This document shows, piece by piece, positions 50,530-62,512 of a stretch of 64,000 bases of DNA. The translations under genes were made by a program, and so were the position numbers. The notes under the pieces are model-generated. The model ran no database searches, was not told the origin of the DNA, and saw nothing but the letters and a program-made list of their open reading frames with translations. Positions within the stretch are counted from its first letter, which is position 1; every line of letters starts with the position of its first letter. The stretch covers positions 682,001 to 746,000 of the forward strand of contig JAQSEB010000023.1 of the NCBI GenBank assembly GCA_030063045.1, read 5' to 3'. Origin of the DNA: Pratylenchus scribneri. Lineage: Eukaryota > Nematoda > Chromadorea > Rhabditida > Pratylenchidae.

Positions 50530-53500
50530 AATCAAAATCTTCAGGTCTCGCACAATTCCGATGAATTATAAAGAATGCCCAATTCGTTTGTATTGGCGAA
50601 ATTATTCAAATACAAATGTGCAAGAAGAAATTAATGCGGAACAATTGATTAAACTGGTAAATAAACAAATAAAATCAATTCCTTTTAAATGTAATTATTT
50701 AAGATTGAATCTCATAATGACAAAAATGAATTAATGCTCAAATTTGATTTTGGATCTGGTGACTTCAATGTTGACTTTAAACCGAATTGGTATTAAAATT
50801 AAATTATTATTGAATTATTTTAATTAATTTCTTTAGGAACTTAATTGGCAAAGAATCCAGCAGGATTAACAAGGTAATTAATTTTACAATAAATTTTAAT
50901 TGTGAATTTTATCAAATTTAGGGAAAACTTTGCCATTTTGACGCATTTAATTCGAATACAAATGAATATAGCACACTGAGTGCGTGCAATTCCAAGGATA
51001 TTAAGTAAGCATTTTCGGTTAAATAAAATAATTTAAAATAATTTTAGTGGATTAATTCGAGCGAATGGACGACAATTAATTTTTGGTCATTCTGGCAAGA
51101 ATTTCTATTTTTTAGTCGAAAAATCGGAAAATTGTGGTAATATTCAATATATTAATTTAAGAAATTTGAATTAAGATTTAAATAAATCCAATGAGTTGAA
51201 TTCATTACGGAAGAAAAGACAAATACAAGGGGAGAGATTGCCAAAATATTATCCAGAATATATTGATGGAATCAAAAGATGGGTCGAGCTGGTGTTCATT
51301 GCGGACCAAACAATATATAAAAAATATGAGAGCGATGAAAAACGCATTCATGACAGGTTAAAATCGAATTAATTAAATTTAATCAAAATTTTTTATTTAA
51401 TTTTAAAGGCTTTATTCCATTGCGAGCACAATTAATTCGGTGCGTACAAGAAAATATTTTTAAAATGTTCAATCAATTTTAAGCTTTATGTTCCATTGAA
51501 TATTCGAGTCACATTGATTTGGGCTGACATTTGGAAAGAAGAAAATCCAATTGAAGTAACCGAAAATGCCGATAAAACATTGAGGGATTTTTTGGGCTAT
51601 CGGAAGAAATTTTTGGCTGAACATCCGCATGACAATGCACAATTATTGACGTATTAATTCTCTATCCATAATTAATTTATAATATTTTATCCAGTAATGT
51701 TCATTTTGGTTCGGTCATTGGAAAAGCCTATAAAGTAACAATTTTAAAATTTATTAAATGTAATTAAAATAAAAATTTCAAGGGCACAATGTGTTCATAC
51801 GACTATTCGGGCGGTGTAATTGTCGACCATGCTGACAATCCCGTCTTTGTTGGAATGACCGTCGCTCATGAAATGGGTCACAATTTTGGGTTTGAACTTC
51901 TTCATTATTTTAATAATATTCAATCAAAAATTAAAGAATGGACCATGATGTGGAACAATGTAATTGTCCAGTTGATTCCTGCATTATGGCGGCTGCGAGC
52001 AGCAAGTAATAAATTTATCAATTATTTCTAGAGTCCGTAGATATTTTTTGGACCTGGAAAAGTCGAAATAATATCGAAATCGAAACTGTTCTTGGTTGGG
52101 AAATTTGTTAATTCCAATTCCAATAGGAAATTTTAGTCGATTGGGTAAGGGGTGGTATTTTGCTAATGGAGACGAGGGTTCGAATCCCGCCCGCATTACA
52201 TAATTTCTTTTTGTTCGGAAAAGACGGTTTTATTTGAAGATTTAACAAAAATCATTAAAATGTATTTATCCAAAAGGGTACTAAAAAAGTCAAAAAATGA
52301 TTTTACTTTTTAAAATTTCAATCCTTAATTATATTTTTTATTTCCTAATAAATCTTTCAATTTAGTGCAAATTCAACTTCATATTTTTCTGACTGCTCAC
52401 TGGACACTCTTTCATCAGCTTTGCGAAGAGGCGTCGACTATTGTTTGCACAATGTTCCAAAAATGGCTTTTGGTGGTGCAAAATGTGGAAATGGCATCGT
52501 GGAGGACGGCGAGGATTGTGACTGCGGCACTGGGCCATGCCCGAATAAATGTTGCATTGCAAGCAAATGCAAATTGGCCAAAGATGCGGAATGTGCTGAT
52601 GGTAAATAAATAATAAATGATAAAATTTTCTGTATAAATAATTTTATGTAATTGCACGAAATTGTAATTGTGAATGGTATATAATTTGTTATAATTTGGT
52701 CAACATTTAAAGGGTATTAAACGGTTTAAACCCATTTTGGTTTGGCCAACAATTAAAGGGTATTAAGCGGTTTAAACCCATTTTGGTTTGGTCAACAATT
52801 AAAGGGTATTAAACGGTTTAAACCCATTTTGGTTTGGTCAACAATTAAAGGGTATTAAACGGTTTAAACCCATTTTGGTTTGGTCAACAATTAAAGGGTA
52901 TTAAACGGTTTAAACCCATTTTGGTTTGGTCAACAATTAAAGGGTATTAAACGGTTTAAACCCTTTTTGGTTTGGTCAAAAATTAAAGGGTATTAAACGG
53001 TTTAAACCCATTTGTTTTAATGGTTCAAAACTGTGTTAGAATTGGTTAAATCCAAATCAAAATATAATTAATTGATACGTTTCGATGAGATCTATTCATT
53101 GATTTTAAGCTTATGATTCTAGGCTCTAGGATAAATTTCTAAATCATTACAATCTTTTCGGAATTTTCAATCTTTTACAATTCATTTAAATCCATATAAA
53201 ATTGTAACTTTTTTATGTGATTGTTGCGATTTGGAACAGTGCAAGTTGAAACCCCTCTCGATTGTTTGTCGCCACTCAATCAATCAATGTGATCTGCCAG
53301 AATATTGTGATGGCAAAAATCCAAGTTGCCCGGCGGATTTCTTTGTCCAAGATGGCCATAAATGTCCGGATGAGGCAGTGGATGTGAGTATTTTTTGTTA
53401 AAATTTATTCACAAATTAAACAATTTACCTTTTAATTTTAGGATTATTGCTTCCAAGGAATTTGCGGGAACCGAAAGAAACAATGCCAATTCATTTGGGG

Positions 53501-56016
53501 ACCGTCGGCAGAGAATTCAGTACCCGAATGTTATGCCTACAATGAGTATGGCTCATTCAGTGGAAATTGTGGCTATAATCCAGCAACCGATCAATACATT
53601 CGTTGCAAACCAAAGTAAGTCACATCATTTAAAATTTAAATAGTGGATTTTTGGGTGCTGAACTGTTTTTGAATGTAACTGATTTTATGAGTAAAATAAA
53701 AAATTTTTTTGACCATTTATTTCACTTTTTTGACTTTTTCTTTTATTTTATATCAATTTTACCAATTTTGGCACTTTTAAGGAAAATTTCATAAGAAAAA
53801 TAAATTTAAAAAAAAGACCAAAAATTGCTTATTTTGTTGGCAAATTTCACAATAAAAACCTAAATAAATTTTTAATTTTTGCCACCTAAAAATCCGCTCC
53901 CTCTATTCATTATTTAATTAATTAAAAGATTTTCATCATTCATTCACTCATTCGCAGGGATGTGGATTGTGGCCGTTTGCAATGCGTCCATGACAGTGAT
54001 AAGCCCGTTTTTGGCGATCCTTCCACCGTATATTCCGCACATAATTTGGTGAAAACGAAAGCAGGCAACGAAGAGACATGTCGCGTTGTTAAAACGACAT
54101 TGGCGGGCACTGGGAATAGAAAGGCGGATCCGGGAATGGTGCCGGATGGAGCGAAATGCGGGAAAGATCGAGTGGGTTTTTTATTTTAATAAGGGTTTAA
54201 TTTAAATTGACAAAAAAATATTGAAATTGCCGAAAAGATTTTGTAACGGTTTAGAATTATCCAAGGCCCATAAATCTTAAACCAATACCCATATCCCATA
54301 CCCTTTAATGTTGACCAAACCAAAATGGGTTTAAAGTTTAAACCGTTTAATACCCTTTAATTGTTTGCCAAACCAAAATGGGTTTAAACCGTTTAATACC
54401 CTTTAATTGTTTGCCAAACCAAAATGGGTTTAAACCGTTTAATACCCTTTAATTGTTTGCCAAACCAAAATGGGTTTAAACCGTTTAATACCCTTTAATT
54501 GTTGACCAAACCATAACAAATTATATACCATTCAATGCGTCCATTTTGATCAACTCTACCAATTTTGGGTATATTTGGTTTGGAAATGGTAGGATACTTA
54601 AATTATTATAATTATTTTAAAGGCAATTTCTATACTTTTTTCGACAAATTAAACACCAATCCATTATATTTAAATTCCTCTGTAGATTTGCGTGGATGCC
54701 TCGTGTCGAAACAAAAGTGAAGTCTTGCAAATGGTCAGCCGATGTGAGCCAGAAAGTTGCAATGGCAAAGGCATCTGCAATAATGTCGGGAATTGCCATT
54801 GCGTGAATGGATACGGCGGGATTGGATGCGATTTGCCCGGTTACGGCGGTTCAGGTATTTTCTAGAATTTTGGCACTAAAATAAAATTATTTTTACAGTG
54901 AACAGTGGCCCTGCTCATGATAACATTTTCAACCCCGGACTGGCCCTTTTCTATCTCTCAATTTTGTTGGTCATCATTTTTGCGGTGGCATCCATTTATT
55001 GCAAACGAAAGTTGGGATTTTGGATTCACAAAAAGTATTCAGTCTTATTTATTTAAAATCATAATTTATTTTTCAGAGTTTGGTCAAAAGCCCGAGTTGC
55101 TTTGGACCTCCGAAGTTTCAATTTGGTCCCAACCCGGAGGGCGCCACCACCGCCAGGCACTCAAATCCGGCATACACATCGGCAGAGTTGGGGATTTAAT
55201 GCAGTTTGGGGGGATCAACCGGCACCAACAATGCACCAAGGCGAAATTTTACATGTTGACGCTTCGAGGCCATACATTTTGGGTGGTGGCAGGGCGGCGG
55301 CGGTGGTCATTCAACAATCATCCACAGGTTGGTAAAAAGGTCGTAAAAAACCGATTTTGAGTTTTAAAAGAAGATTTTACCCAAAAGATTTTAAAAGTTT
55401 CTATGGCCTAGTGGGGAAACCCATCACTTGGGTAAAGTTAGGTCACGGGTTCGAACCCGCTCAGAGGCCAATAATTTTTTTCGGGCTTGTTTGCGACTTT
55501 TATGTATTTTTATACATTCCACAATACATTTCTAGACAAAGTAGATGTTTAGAACAAAAAACCTTTATAAAATGCTAATATTACCTCAACAATTTAGGCA
55601 GAAATCAAATGCCGCCAATAATTGCTCCATCAAAACCAACAACCGACAAGAAGCGTTCGCCTCCACCATTTCGAGTTAACAACAAAAAGGCAATTGAGGA
55701 GCAACGGGCACTTGTTTTGGGAGCCTATGACACGGGGAAGTCCTCTTCATCCAATGAATCAGACAATCCACCACCAATGCCAATGCCAACAATTGCTCCA
55801 ATTCAACAAATGAAAGAAGAAAGACCGCCGGCAATTCCACCGCATCGAAACAAAAGCAAAACGCCTCCCACTCTTCCCGCCGGAAATCAACAAAAACCAA
55901 AAACTTCACCAAAAAAACCAACAAAAATTTTGCAAAATGAAGGGAATAACGAAGAAAACAATTCTTCTTCCAAAATTGATGTTAAAACATTGGCTGCGCG
56001 TTTTGAGAAGAAATAA
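50530..56016 (+). CDS. adm-2: ADAM metalloprotease-disintegrin, catalytically intact
   Basis: Type I membrane sheddase of the meltrin/ADAM9-12-19 group. The leader exon is not identified, and the first clear exon starts at 50530. The prodomain ends in a furin site (LRKKR). The metalloprotease domain starts [17 protein letters not shown] and carries the zinc motif [12 protein letters not shown] with Met-turn CIMAAA, the last part on a separate exon. Disintegrin: [50 protein letters not shown] Cys-rich region ([20 protein letters not shown]) and an EGF-like unit ([20 protein letters not shown]) follow. The membrane segment is [20 protein letters not shown]. The cytoplasmic tail is Pro-rich ([25 protein letters not shown]), as for SH3 ligands. 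One intron (52612 to about 53217) lacks an AG acceptor. Confidence 0.88.
52138..52200 (+). pseudogene. tRNA-like unit in ADAM intron
   Basis: TTGGGTAAGGGGTGGTATT and GACGAGGGTTCGAATCCCGC, ending CCGCATTACA. It has a good T-arm but a poor acceptor and a short body, so I read it as a tRNA-derived repeat. Confidence 0.45.
52672..53135 (-). mobile_element. Minisatellite-bearing element, about 7 units
   Basis: Reverse-oriented copy in the ADAM disintegrin intron. It has GGTATATAATTTGTTATAA, then seven units of AGGGTATTAAACGGTTTAAA spaced exactly 46 bp at the start of the array (52711, 52757). GGTTCAAAACTGTGTTAGAA and CTAGGATAAATT end it. The outer right module is missing. Confidence 0.8.
54240..54600 (+). 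mobile_element. Minisatellite-bearing element, about 5 units
   Basis: In an ADAM intron: AATTATCCAAGGCCCATAAA, then about five units. Several have the variant TTGTTTGCCAAACC instead of TTGTTGACCAAACC, showing spread of a variant within the array. Right end ATACCATTCAATGCGTCC, ending GGTAGGATAC. Confidence 0.78.
55370..55570 (+). repeat. B-box repeat, one copy
   Basis: In the ADAM tail intron: GGTCACGGGTTCGAACCCGC near 55441. It is preceded by TCTATGGCCTAGTGGGGAA, which resembles a tRNA A box. Confidence 0.7.
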
Positions 56017-56329
56017 TTGACGGTGAATAATTAGCACACCAAATTACGGATGTAAAAATTTTGAAAGAATGGATGTGAATAAAAACAAAAACTGACAAAG
56101 ATATTTTATATTTTTCAAATTTTTATTTTATTATTTGTAAAATAATCTCATTGACTAAATCACTTAATCTAATCATTGGTATAAAAATGTATAAATCTCG
56201 ACTATTTTCTATCACAAAACATATTTTCAAAAATATGAATCAACTATTTTTATCATATTTTATCCACTTTTTAGCCTTTTTTAATTTATTATATTATTTA
56301 ATTTTAGATATTCATTAATTTTGTGAAAA
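56017..56329. other. Intergenic, ADAM to SF3A1
   Basis: AT-rich. A TTTTAG acceptor-like site near 56307 precedes the SF3A1 ATG by about 20 nt. No other feature is seen. Confidence 0.35.
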
Positions 56330-59300
56330 ATGGCACCTCCAGTGGAAAATCAGGCCCTTGCCACTGCAACTTCAAACACCGGCTCCGCGCAACAACAATT
56401 GATGGTTTCAAATCGGGAAGAGGATTCAATGAATAAAGAGCCTTCAATGAGTGGACAGCAAATCGTCGGACTTATTATTCCGCCTCCGGATATTCGAAGT
56501 ATTCATTTTAAAATAAAAATCTTAACTTTATTCAATAAACCTTAAGTTTTAGAGTTTATTATCCAAAGAACCTTAAGTTTTTATTATCCAAAGAACCTTA
56601 AGTTTTTATTATACAAAAAACCTAAAGTTTTTATTATCCAAAAAACCACATTAAAATACCCTTCATTTAAGCGATTGTTGACAAAACTGCACTGTTTGTG
56701 GCCCGGAATGGCATCGAATTTGAGAATAAAATTCGTGAGAGGGAAGCTTCAAATATGCGTTTCAACTTTTTGAGTGCCACCGACCCGTACCATGCTTACT
56801 ACAAAAACAAAGTGAGGGAATATGAGACGGGCGTTGCATCGGCCGAAACACAAACCAAAATCAAACTGCCCGATGCCGTTCGTGAACATATTCAAAAGGC
56901 GGAATTTATTCCTCGCAACCCACCAAAACCTTTTGAATTTTGTGCTGACCCATCGACGATTAATGCATTTGATTTGTAAATTTTTTAATTTAATTTTATT
57001 AAAAAAATTTAATTTATTTTTAGGGATCTTATTCATTTGACTGCACTTTTTACTGCGCGGAATGGACGCCAATTTTTGACTCAACTAATGAATCGTGAAG
57101 TGCGAAATTTTCAATTTGATTTTCTGAAACCGCAACATTCAAATTTTTCGTATTTCACAAAATTGGTGGAACAATATACAAAGGTTTGGATTATACTGTT
57201 CACAAACCAAATATAACAAAATTTGGATAGAGCTGGTCAAGACGCATTGAATGGTATATAATTTGTTATGGTTTGGTCAACAATTAAAGCGTATTAAACG
57301 GTTTAAACCCATTTTGTTTGGTCAACAATTAAAGCGTATTAAACGGTTTAAACCCATTTTGTTTGGTCAACAATTAAAGGGTAATAAACGGTTTAAACCC
57401 ATTTTGGTTTGGTCAACAATTAAAGGGTATTAAACGGTTTAAACCCATTTTGGTTTGGTCAACAATTAAAGGGTATTAAACGGATTAAACCCATTTTGGT
57501 TTGGTCAACCATTAAAGGGTATTAAACGGATTAAACCCATTTTGGTTTGGTCAACAATTAAAGGGTATTAAACGGATTAAACCCATTTTGGTTTGGTCAA
57601 CAATTAAAGGATATTAAACGGTTTAAACCCATTGTCATAACTTAATGCCACCAAATGATGCGTCTTGACGAGCTTTATCGATTAGGTAGATATAAGGTTT
57701 GAGGTCTAGGGTAAACCTTAAACTGTTAAATTTTAAATTAATTTTTTAGGTTATAATTCCGCCAAAAAATATTGTCGATGAATTGCGCAACTCAAACAGT
57801 CATCAGAAGATTTTGGAGGATGTTCGCTATCGAGTTGGCTGGGAAAAGCATCAGCGAGCGATGAAAGACCGAGAGGACCAAGAAGTTGAACAGGAGCGAA
57901 TTGCATACAATCAAATTGATTGGCACGATTTTGTGGTCGTTCAAACCGTGGATTTTCAGCCTTCCGAAACTTGTGAGTCTAAATTTATAATTTTTTAAAA
58001 TTTTGACCCGAAGAAGTGCAAAATTTAGGTCTCGGGTTCGAACCCGCTCCAAAATCATTAATTTTTTTTAACTTAATTGTTACTTTTATAAATTTCACAG
58101 TGCATTTCTAGACTAAAAAACCAAAAAAAATTTTGAAAATTTTAGGCCTAAAGACCCTTCATATTTACTAAATTTGAGGGTCTCGGGTTCGAATCCGCTC
58201 CGAGGTCGATAATTTTTTTCCAACTTAATTGTAAATTTTATGCATTCCACAGTGCATTTCTAGGCTAAAAAATTTTTTTTTTGGAAATTTTGACCTATCG
58301 ACCCTTCAATTTTACCAAAATTTGGGGGTCATGGGTTCGAATCCGCTCCGAGGTCAATATTTTTTTCGGACATTTTTTGCTTTTTTACGCCTTCTACACT
58401 ACAATTCTAGTCGAAATAAAGTAATTTTGACCAAAAAACCGTTACAATACAATTTATTATTAATTAATACTTTTCCAGTAAATCTTCCACCACTGTGTAC
58501 GCCAAGGGATGTGGGCTCTCGAATTTTGTTACAACAACGGACGGATGCGGCAAAGGCAGCTGCCGAAAGTGTGGCAATGGACATGGAATCCGATTCGGAG
58601 AAGGAAGAGGAGGAGGAGGAGGCAGCGGAAGAGGCCGCAAATTTGCAACAACGACTGAACATTACCGAAAAACAGCACACCGGATCGGCGGTCACTCAAC
58701 CGGCACCGGCCGCACCAATCGCTGGGAATGTTGTGATTCGAGACTATGACCCGAAAAGAGGTTTAATTTTAATTTATTTTATTGTAAAATGTGCAAAAAT
58801 TTAGCAAAAGCAAAGGCCCAACAACAAGAAAAATTCATCATTTCACCGCTGACAAATGAGCGAATTCCGGCCGACAAATTGCATGAACATGTTCGCTACA
58901 ATACAGTGGATCCACAATTTAAGGAGCAACGAGACCGGTATATTTCATTTTTTATTAAGAGAAATATTTAAAAATGTTGAAAGTCGAAAAGATTAAACCG
59001 GTTCAAGGTTTATCCAAAACCCAGAAACCTTATACCCAATCGATAAATATCATCAGGACGCATCACTTGATTATATTGGATTTGGGTTTAACCAATTCTA
59101 AATTAGTTTTGAACCATTAAACCAAAATGAGTTTAAACCGTTTAATACCCTTTAATTGTTGACCAAACCAAAATGGGTTTAAACCGTTTAATACCCTTTA
59201 ATGTTGACCAAACCAAAATGGGTTTAAACCGTTTAATACCCTTTAATTGTTGACCAAACCAAAATAGGTTTAAACCGTTTAATACCCTTTAATTGTTGAC

Positions 59301-61656
59301 CAAACCAAAATGGGTTTAAACCGTTTAAGACCCTTTAATTGTTGACCAAACCATAACAAATTATATACCATTCAATGCGTCCATATTGACCAGCTCTATC
59401 CAATTTTAGGTCTATATTGTTTATGAATGTAAGATAAACCCTTCCCTAAACCATTAAAATTATTTTTGCATTTTAATATTATTTTAATATTTTTAGTGAA
59501 CAAATGGAACGCCAGGATGAAGACCCAATCACCGCCTCGGGCAATGAAATCAGCCGAAATATTGCAAAGTTGGCCGAACGTCGTACGGACATTTTCGGCA
59601 TTGGCGAGAAGGGCGCAGAGCAAACAATAATTGGGAAAAAATTGGGCGAAGAGGAACGGACGGCGCCCCGTTCCGACCCAAAAAACATTTGGGATGGTCA
59701 ACAGGCCACGATTGATGCGACCACCCGGGCCGCCCAACAATCCGTCTCGCTGGAACAGCAAATCAGCGAAATACAACGACAACATGGATATGTGGCTCAG
59801 CAACAACAACAACAGGCAGCATTTGCGTCCAAAAGTGGGACTGCTCAAACTTCAACGCCATCCACAACACAGCAGGTTTAAATTTGTTTATTATTCAAAA
59901 TTATTTGTAAAATATTCGTAACTATTACATTTATGGTCGATTTTTTTATACCAAACACCTTATTTGGTTTATAAGTGTTAATATAGAAAGTATAAAATCG
60001 GATAAAAGTGAAAATTAAATCCGAAAAAATTACCGGATCGGAGCGGGTTCGAACCAGAGACTCACAAATTTTTCACGAACAAAAAATTTTCAATAAATTT
60101 TTGATCTAAAAATATATTGTAGAATTTAGAAATCGCATAAAGTGAAAAGCAAATCCGAAAAAAATTACTTACCTCTAGGCGGATTCGAACCTGCGACTTA
60201 AAATTTTAATTCTGAAGGGTTACCCCTGGACCAAAACTTTTAATTTTTTGTTCTAAGCACCATATTTCGGTTAGAAATTTAATGTAGAAAATGCAAAAAT
60301 ATTTAAAAATTTAATATTAATCATGAAAAAAATTACTTACCTCTAGGCGGATTCGAGCCCGAGACCTAAATTTTGTAAAAATCCCAATCGAAATTCTTCA
60401 TAAAATTTATAAAATTTTTATTTTTCAGCAACAACGTCCTCCAATTCCGCCCCAGGGCATTGTTTCGAATGTTGCAAAAATCATGCCCATTCCTGGTCCT
60501 CCAATGCCCCGTCCACCACCAATGGGAATGCCTCCTCCTCCTCAATTCATGCCACCGCCCCATCCCGGGATGATAGTACCTCCACCCGGCGGCCGAATGC
60601 CAATGCCCCCACCCGGAATGCCACCAATGATGCCACCAATGGGAATGCCTCCGCATATGCAACCGCCGGGGATGCCGCCAATGGGAATGCCAACGGGCGG
60701 TGGTGGTGGATTTGTCCCACCGCCTCCTCCAAATATGATGATGGCCGGCGGCGGCGACGGTGGTCCACCTAGCAAAAAACCCCGAGAGGAAACGCTGGAG
60801 CCAGAGGAGCAATGGCTTCGAAAGGTGTCCGGCCTAATCAACGTCCAGTTGAGCACCCCACAAACGGATGAATGGGATTTGAAGGGACAAACATTCCAAA
60901 TTCAACTGGATATTCGTTCAAATGTATGTTGGGGAAGGGAGAATGAGCGCTTTTCCTACCAAAATTTTATCCAGTTTGGGATTTTGGCTTGAGGATTGGA
61001 TTAGATTTCGGCTAATTATGGTTTAAAAATTTGTTATCAAATAATTTTTTCTTTTTGGAAATTTTTGACCTGTAGGCGACCTTCCACTTTTGCAAAAATT
61101 CAGGTCTCGGGTTCGAATCCGCCCCGAGTCCAATAATTTTTTCTGACTTAATATTTCATTTTTACGGATTTTTTAAATTCTACAATACATTTCTAGATCA
61201 AAAAAAATTTTTTTTGAAAATTTTAGACCTTAACTTTGCAAATTTAAAAGGTCTCGGGTTCGAATCCGCTCCGAGTCCAATAATTTTTTTCGGACTTGAT
61301 TCCAATTTTTATGCATTTTTTATACATTCCGAAGTGAATTTCTAGACGATATAAAGTAAATGGAACCAAAAAATAAGTAGGAAAAGCGCTAATTTTACAA
61401 TTGGTCCTCCAAATAACTCTCAAAAATTCACAGGTGAATGCATTGAAATCGATGGTCCAAGAGAAGACAACGGTGCCGGCTTCCAAGCAAAAATTGCTTT
61501 ATCAGGTTTAATTATTAAATTAAATTCAATTTAATGAACAAAACATTTTAGGGAATACTGCTGAAGGACACATTCACGCTGGCATATTACAATTTTGCAC
61601 CGAATAATTCCACAGTCCAGCTGGTTTTGAAGGAACGTGGCGGCAAAAAGAAATGA
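56330..61656 (+). CDS. SF3A1: SF3A1, U2 snRNP SF3a subunit
   Basis: Core U2 snRNP component required for branch-site recognition. The start at 56330 gives MAPPVENQALATATS. SURP1: IVDKTALFVARNGIEFENKI then DPYHAYYKNKVREYE. SURP2: HLTALFTARNGRQFLTQLM then QFDFLKPQHSNFSYFTKLVE. Then WHDFVVVQTVDF, an acidic patch and FIISPLTNERIPADKLHEH plus ERRTDIFGIGEKGAEQTIIG, both near-invariant in the family. A Gln-rich segment and a Pro/Met-rich tract (MPPPPQFMPPPHPG) follow. The C-terminal ubiquitin-like domain has LINVQLSTPQTDEWDLKGQ and FTLAYYNFAPNNSTVQL, ending ERGGKKK. Introns hold two minisatellite arrays, eight B-box repeats and a TTAAGG tandem repeat. Confidence 0.94.
56505..56665. repeat. Intronic CCTTAAGTTTTTATTATCC tandem repeat
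   Basis: About five units of roughly 28 bp (AACCTTAAGTTTTTATTATC, then CAAAGAA) filling SF3A1 intron 1. It is the reverse complement of the ZNF622 intron repeat. Confidence 0.7.
57190..57725 (-). mobile_element. Minisatellite-bearing element, about 8 units
   Basis: Longest array. Right module (AAATTTGGATAGAGCTGGTC; GGTATATAATTTGTTATGG), eight 46-bp units in which three neighbouring units share ACGGATTAAACC, then GATGCGTCTTGACGAGC and GTCTAGGGTAAACC. In an SF3A1 intron. Confidence 0.8.
57995..58440 (+). repeat. B-box repeat, three tandem copies
   Basis: Three plus-oriented copies about 148 bp apart in an SF3A1 intron, with cores near 58030, 58180 and 58328. Each contains GGGTTCGAA(T/C)CCGCTCC. 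Confidence 0.78.
58995..59440 (+). mobile_element. Minisatellite-bearing element, about 6 units
   Basis: In an SF3A1 intron: GTTCAAGGTTTATCCAAAAC, AATATCATCAGGACGCATCA, TTTTGAACCATTAAACC, six units, ATACCATTCAATGCGTCC, ACCAGCTCTATCCAATTTTA and GTAAGATAAACCC. Confidence 0.8.
59990..60380 (-). repeat. B-box repeat, three copies
   Basis: Minus-oriented copies in an SF3A1 intron with cores near 60040-60062, 60178-60194 and 60345-60368. The last two share the variant CTTACCTCTAGGCGGATTCG. Confidence 0.72.
61030..61350 (+). repeat. B-box repeat, two copies
   Basis: Plus-oriented pair in an SF3A1 intron with cores near 61102 and 61250 (GGTCTCGGGTTCGAATCCGC in both), each followed by GAGTCCAATAATTTTTT. 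Confidence 0.78.
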
Positions 61657-61684
61657 AGAGAATTTGTTGGCTTTTTTTATTTAA

Positions 61685-62420
61685 AAACATTCATTTATTT
61701 GTCATTTTCAAAAAAAAAATCATTTGATAAAATATTTGTGGAAAGTCGATTTAATTTGGCACATCATCAATAAAAAAAGTAGAAAATAAGGCAAGATTGA
61801 TGCGATGGAATAAAATAGCCATGGTTATTCGATTCAGAATAGTCAATTTAATATAGTTTCAACTTCAAAAACTGTTCAATAAGGGGAACAAAAATATGAC
61901 CAATGGACCATTTTATTATTTTCTGGAGCAAGTTAAATCGGGTATAAATGAGATTCAATTTATCGGCCATAGCTGATTGGATATGTAAAGGTCGATTTAA
62001 TATAGAAATATCAAATTCCAAAATTGTCGATTACTAAAAAAACACTTTCTCCTCCGCGGAATCGAACCTTAGCAAAAAGAAATGTAAAACCCAACACACA
62101 ACCGACTGCGCTAAACATGCTTGTGCCCTCCGGTCTTTAAAACTATTAGATAATATTAAGTATTGTCCCAATAGATTTTTTAGACACGCTCGCCATCTGT
62201 TTCAATTCCTGCTCCTCCAAAAAATGCTCATCTCCAATTACTCTACTGCTCATAAATATTAGCTTATTGTTAAGTAGAATTTCCGGATCCGAATATAATT
62301 TTAAAAATAAAAACATTGATTTATTTGTCATTTATAACAAAAAATCATTTGATAAATATTTGTGGAAAGTTCATTCATCATTTGGCACATCAAAGTAAGG
62401 AAAATAAGGCAAGATTGGAT
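61685..62420. repeat. Direct repeats of about 110 bp flanking a 0.5-kb segment
   Basis: Copy 1 (about 61685-61795) and copy 2 (about 62305-62415) share TTTATTTGTCATTT, ATCATTTGATAAA, ATATTTGTGGAAAGT, TTTGGCACATCA and AAAATAAGGCAAGATTG. The segment between holds the tRNA-like fragment. Confidence 0.7.
62045..62122 (-). pseudogene. tRNA-like fragment
   Basis: The minus strand has GTTTAGCGCAGTCGGTTGTG and AAGGTTCGATTCCGCGGAGG at tRNA-like spacing. Anticodon and T stems do not pair well. I read it as a decayed tRNA or tRNA-derived repeat. Confidence 0.5.
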
Positions 62421-62512
62421 TGATTTGGGGATAAAAAACAGAAAAGTGAATAAAAATAACATTTTTTGGGTTGGATTATTAATGGGATGGGGGAATAAAT
62501 AAAAATAAAATA

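Larger units (their letters stand above)
61657..62512. other. Intergenic, SF3A1 to merlin
   Basis: Convergent gene ends. It contains a pair of direct repeats of about 110 bp and a tRNA-like fragment, both listed separately. A 61-codon minus frame (62146-62331) starts inside one direct repeat and is not called. Confidence 0.4.

Noticed and set aside
57251..57433. Repetitive plus ORF (GQQLKRIKRFKPI repeats)
   Set aside because: It is translation of the 46-bp minisatellite within an SF3A1 intron.
60366..60812. His/Trp/Arg-rich minus ORF over SF3A1
   Set aside because: It is the mirror frame of the Pro/Met-rich tract of SF3A1.
62146..62331. 61-codon minus ORF near SF3A1
   Set aside because: Its start codon lies inside a duplicated noncoding repeat and it has no recognisable features.
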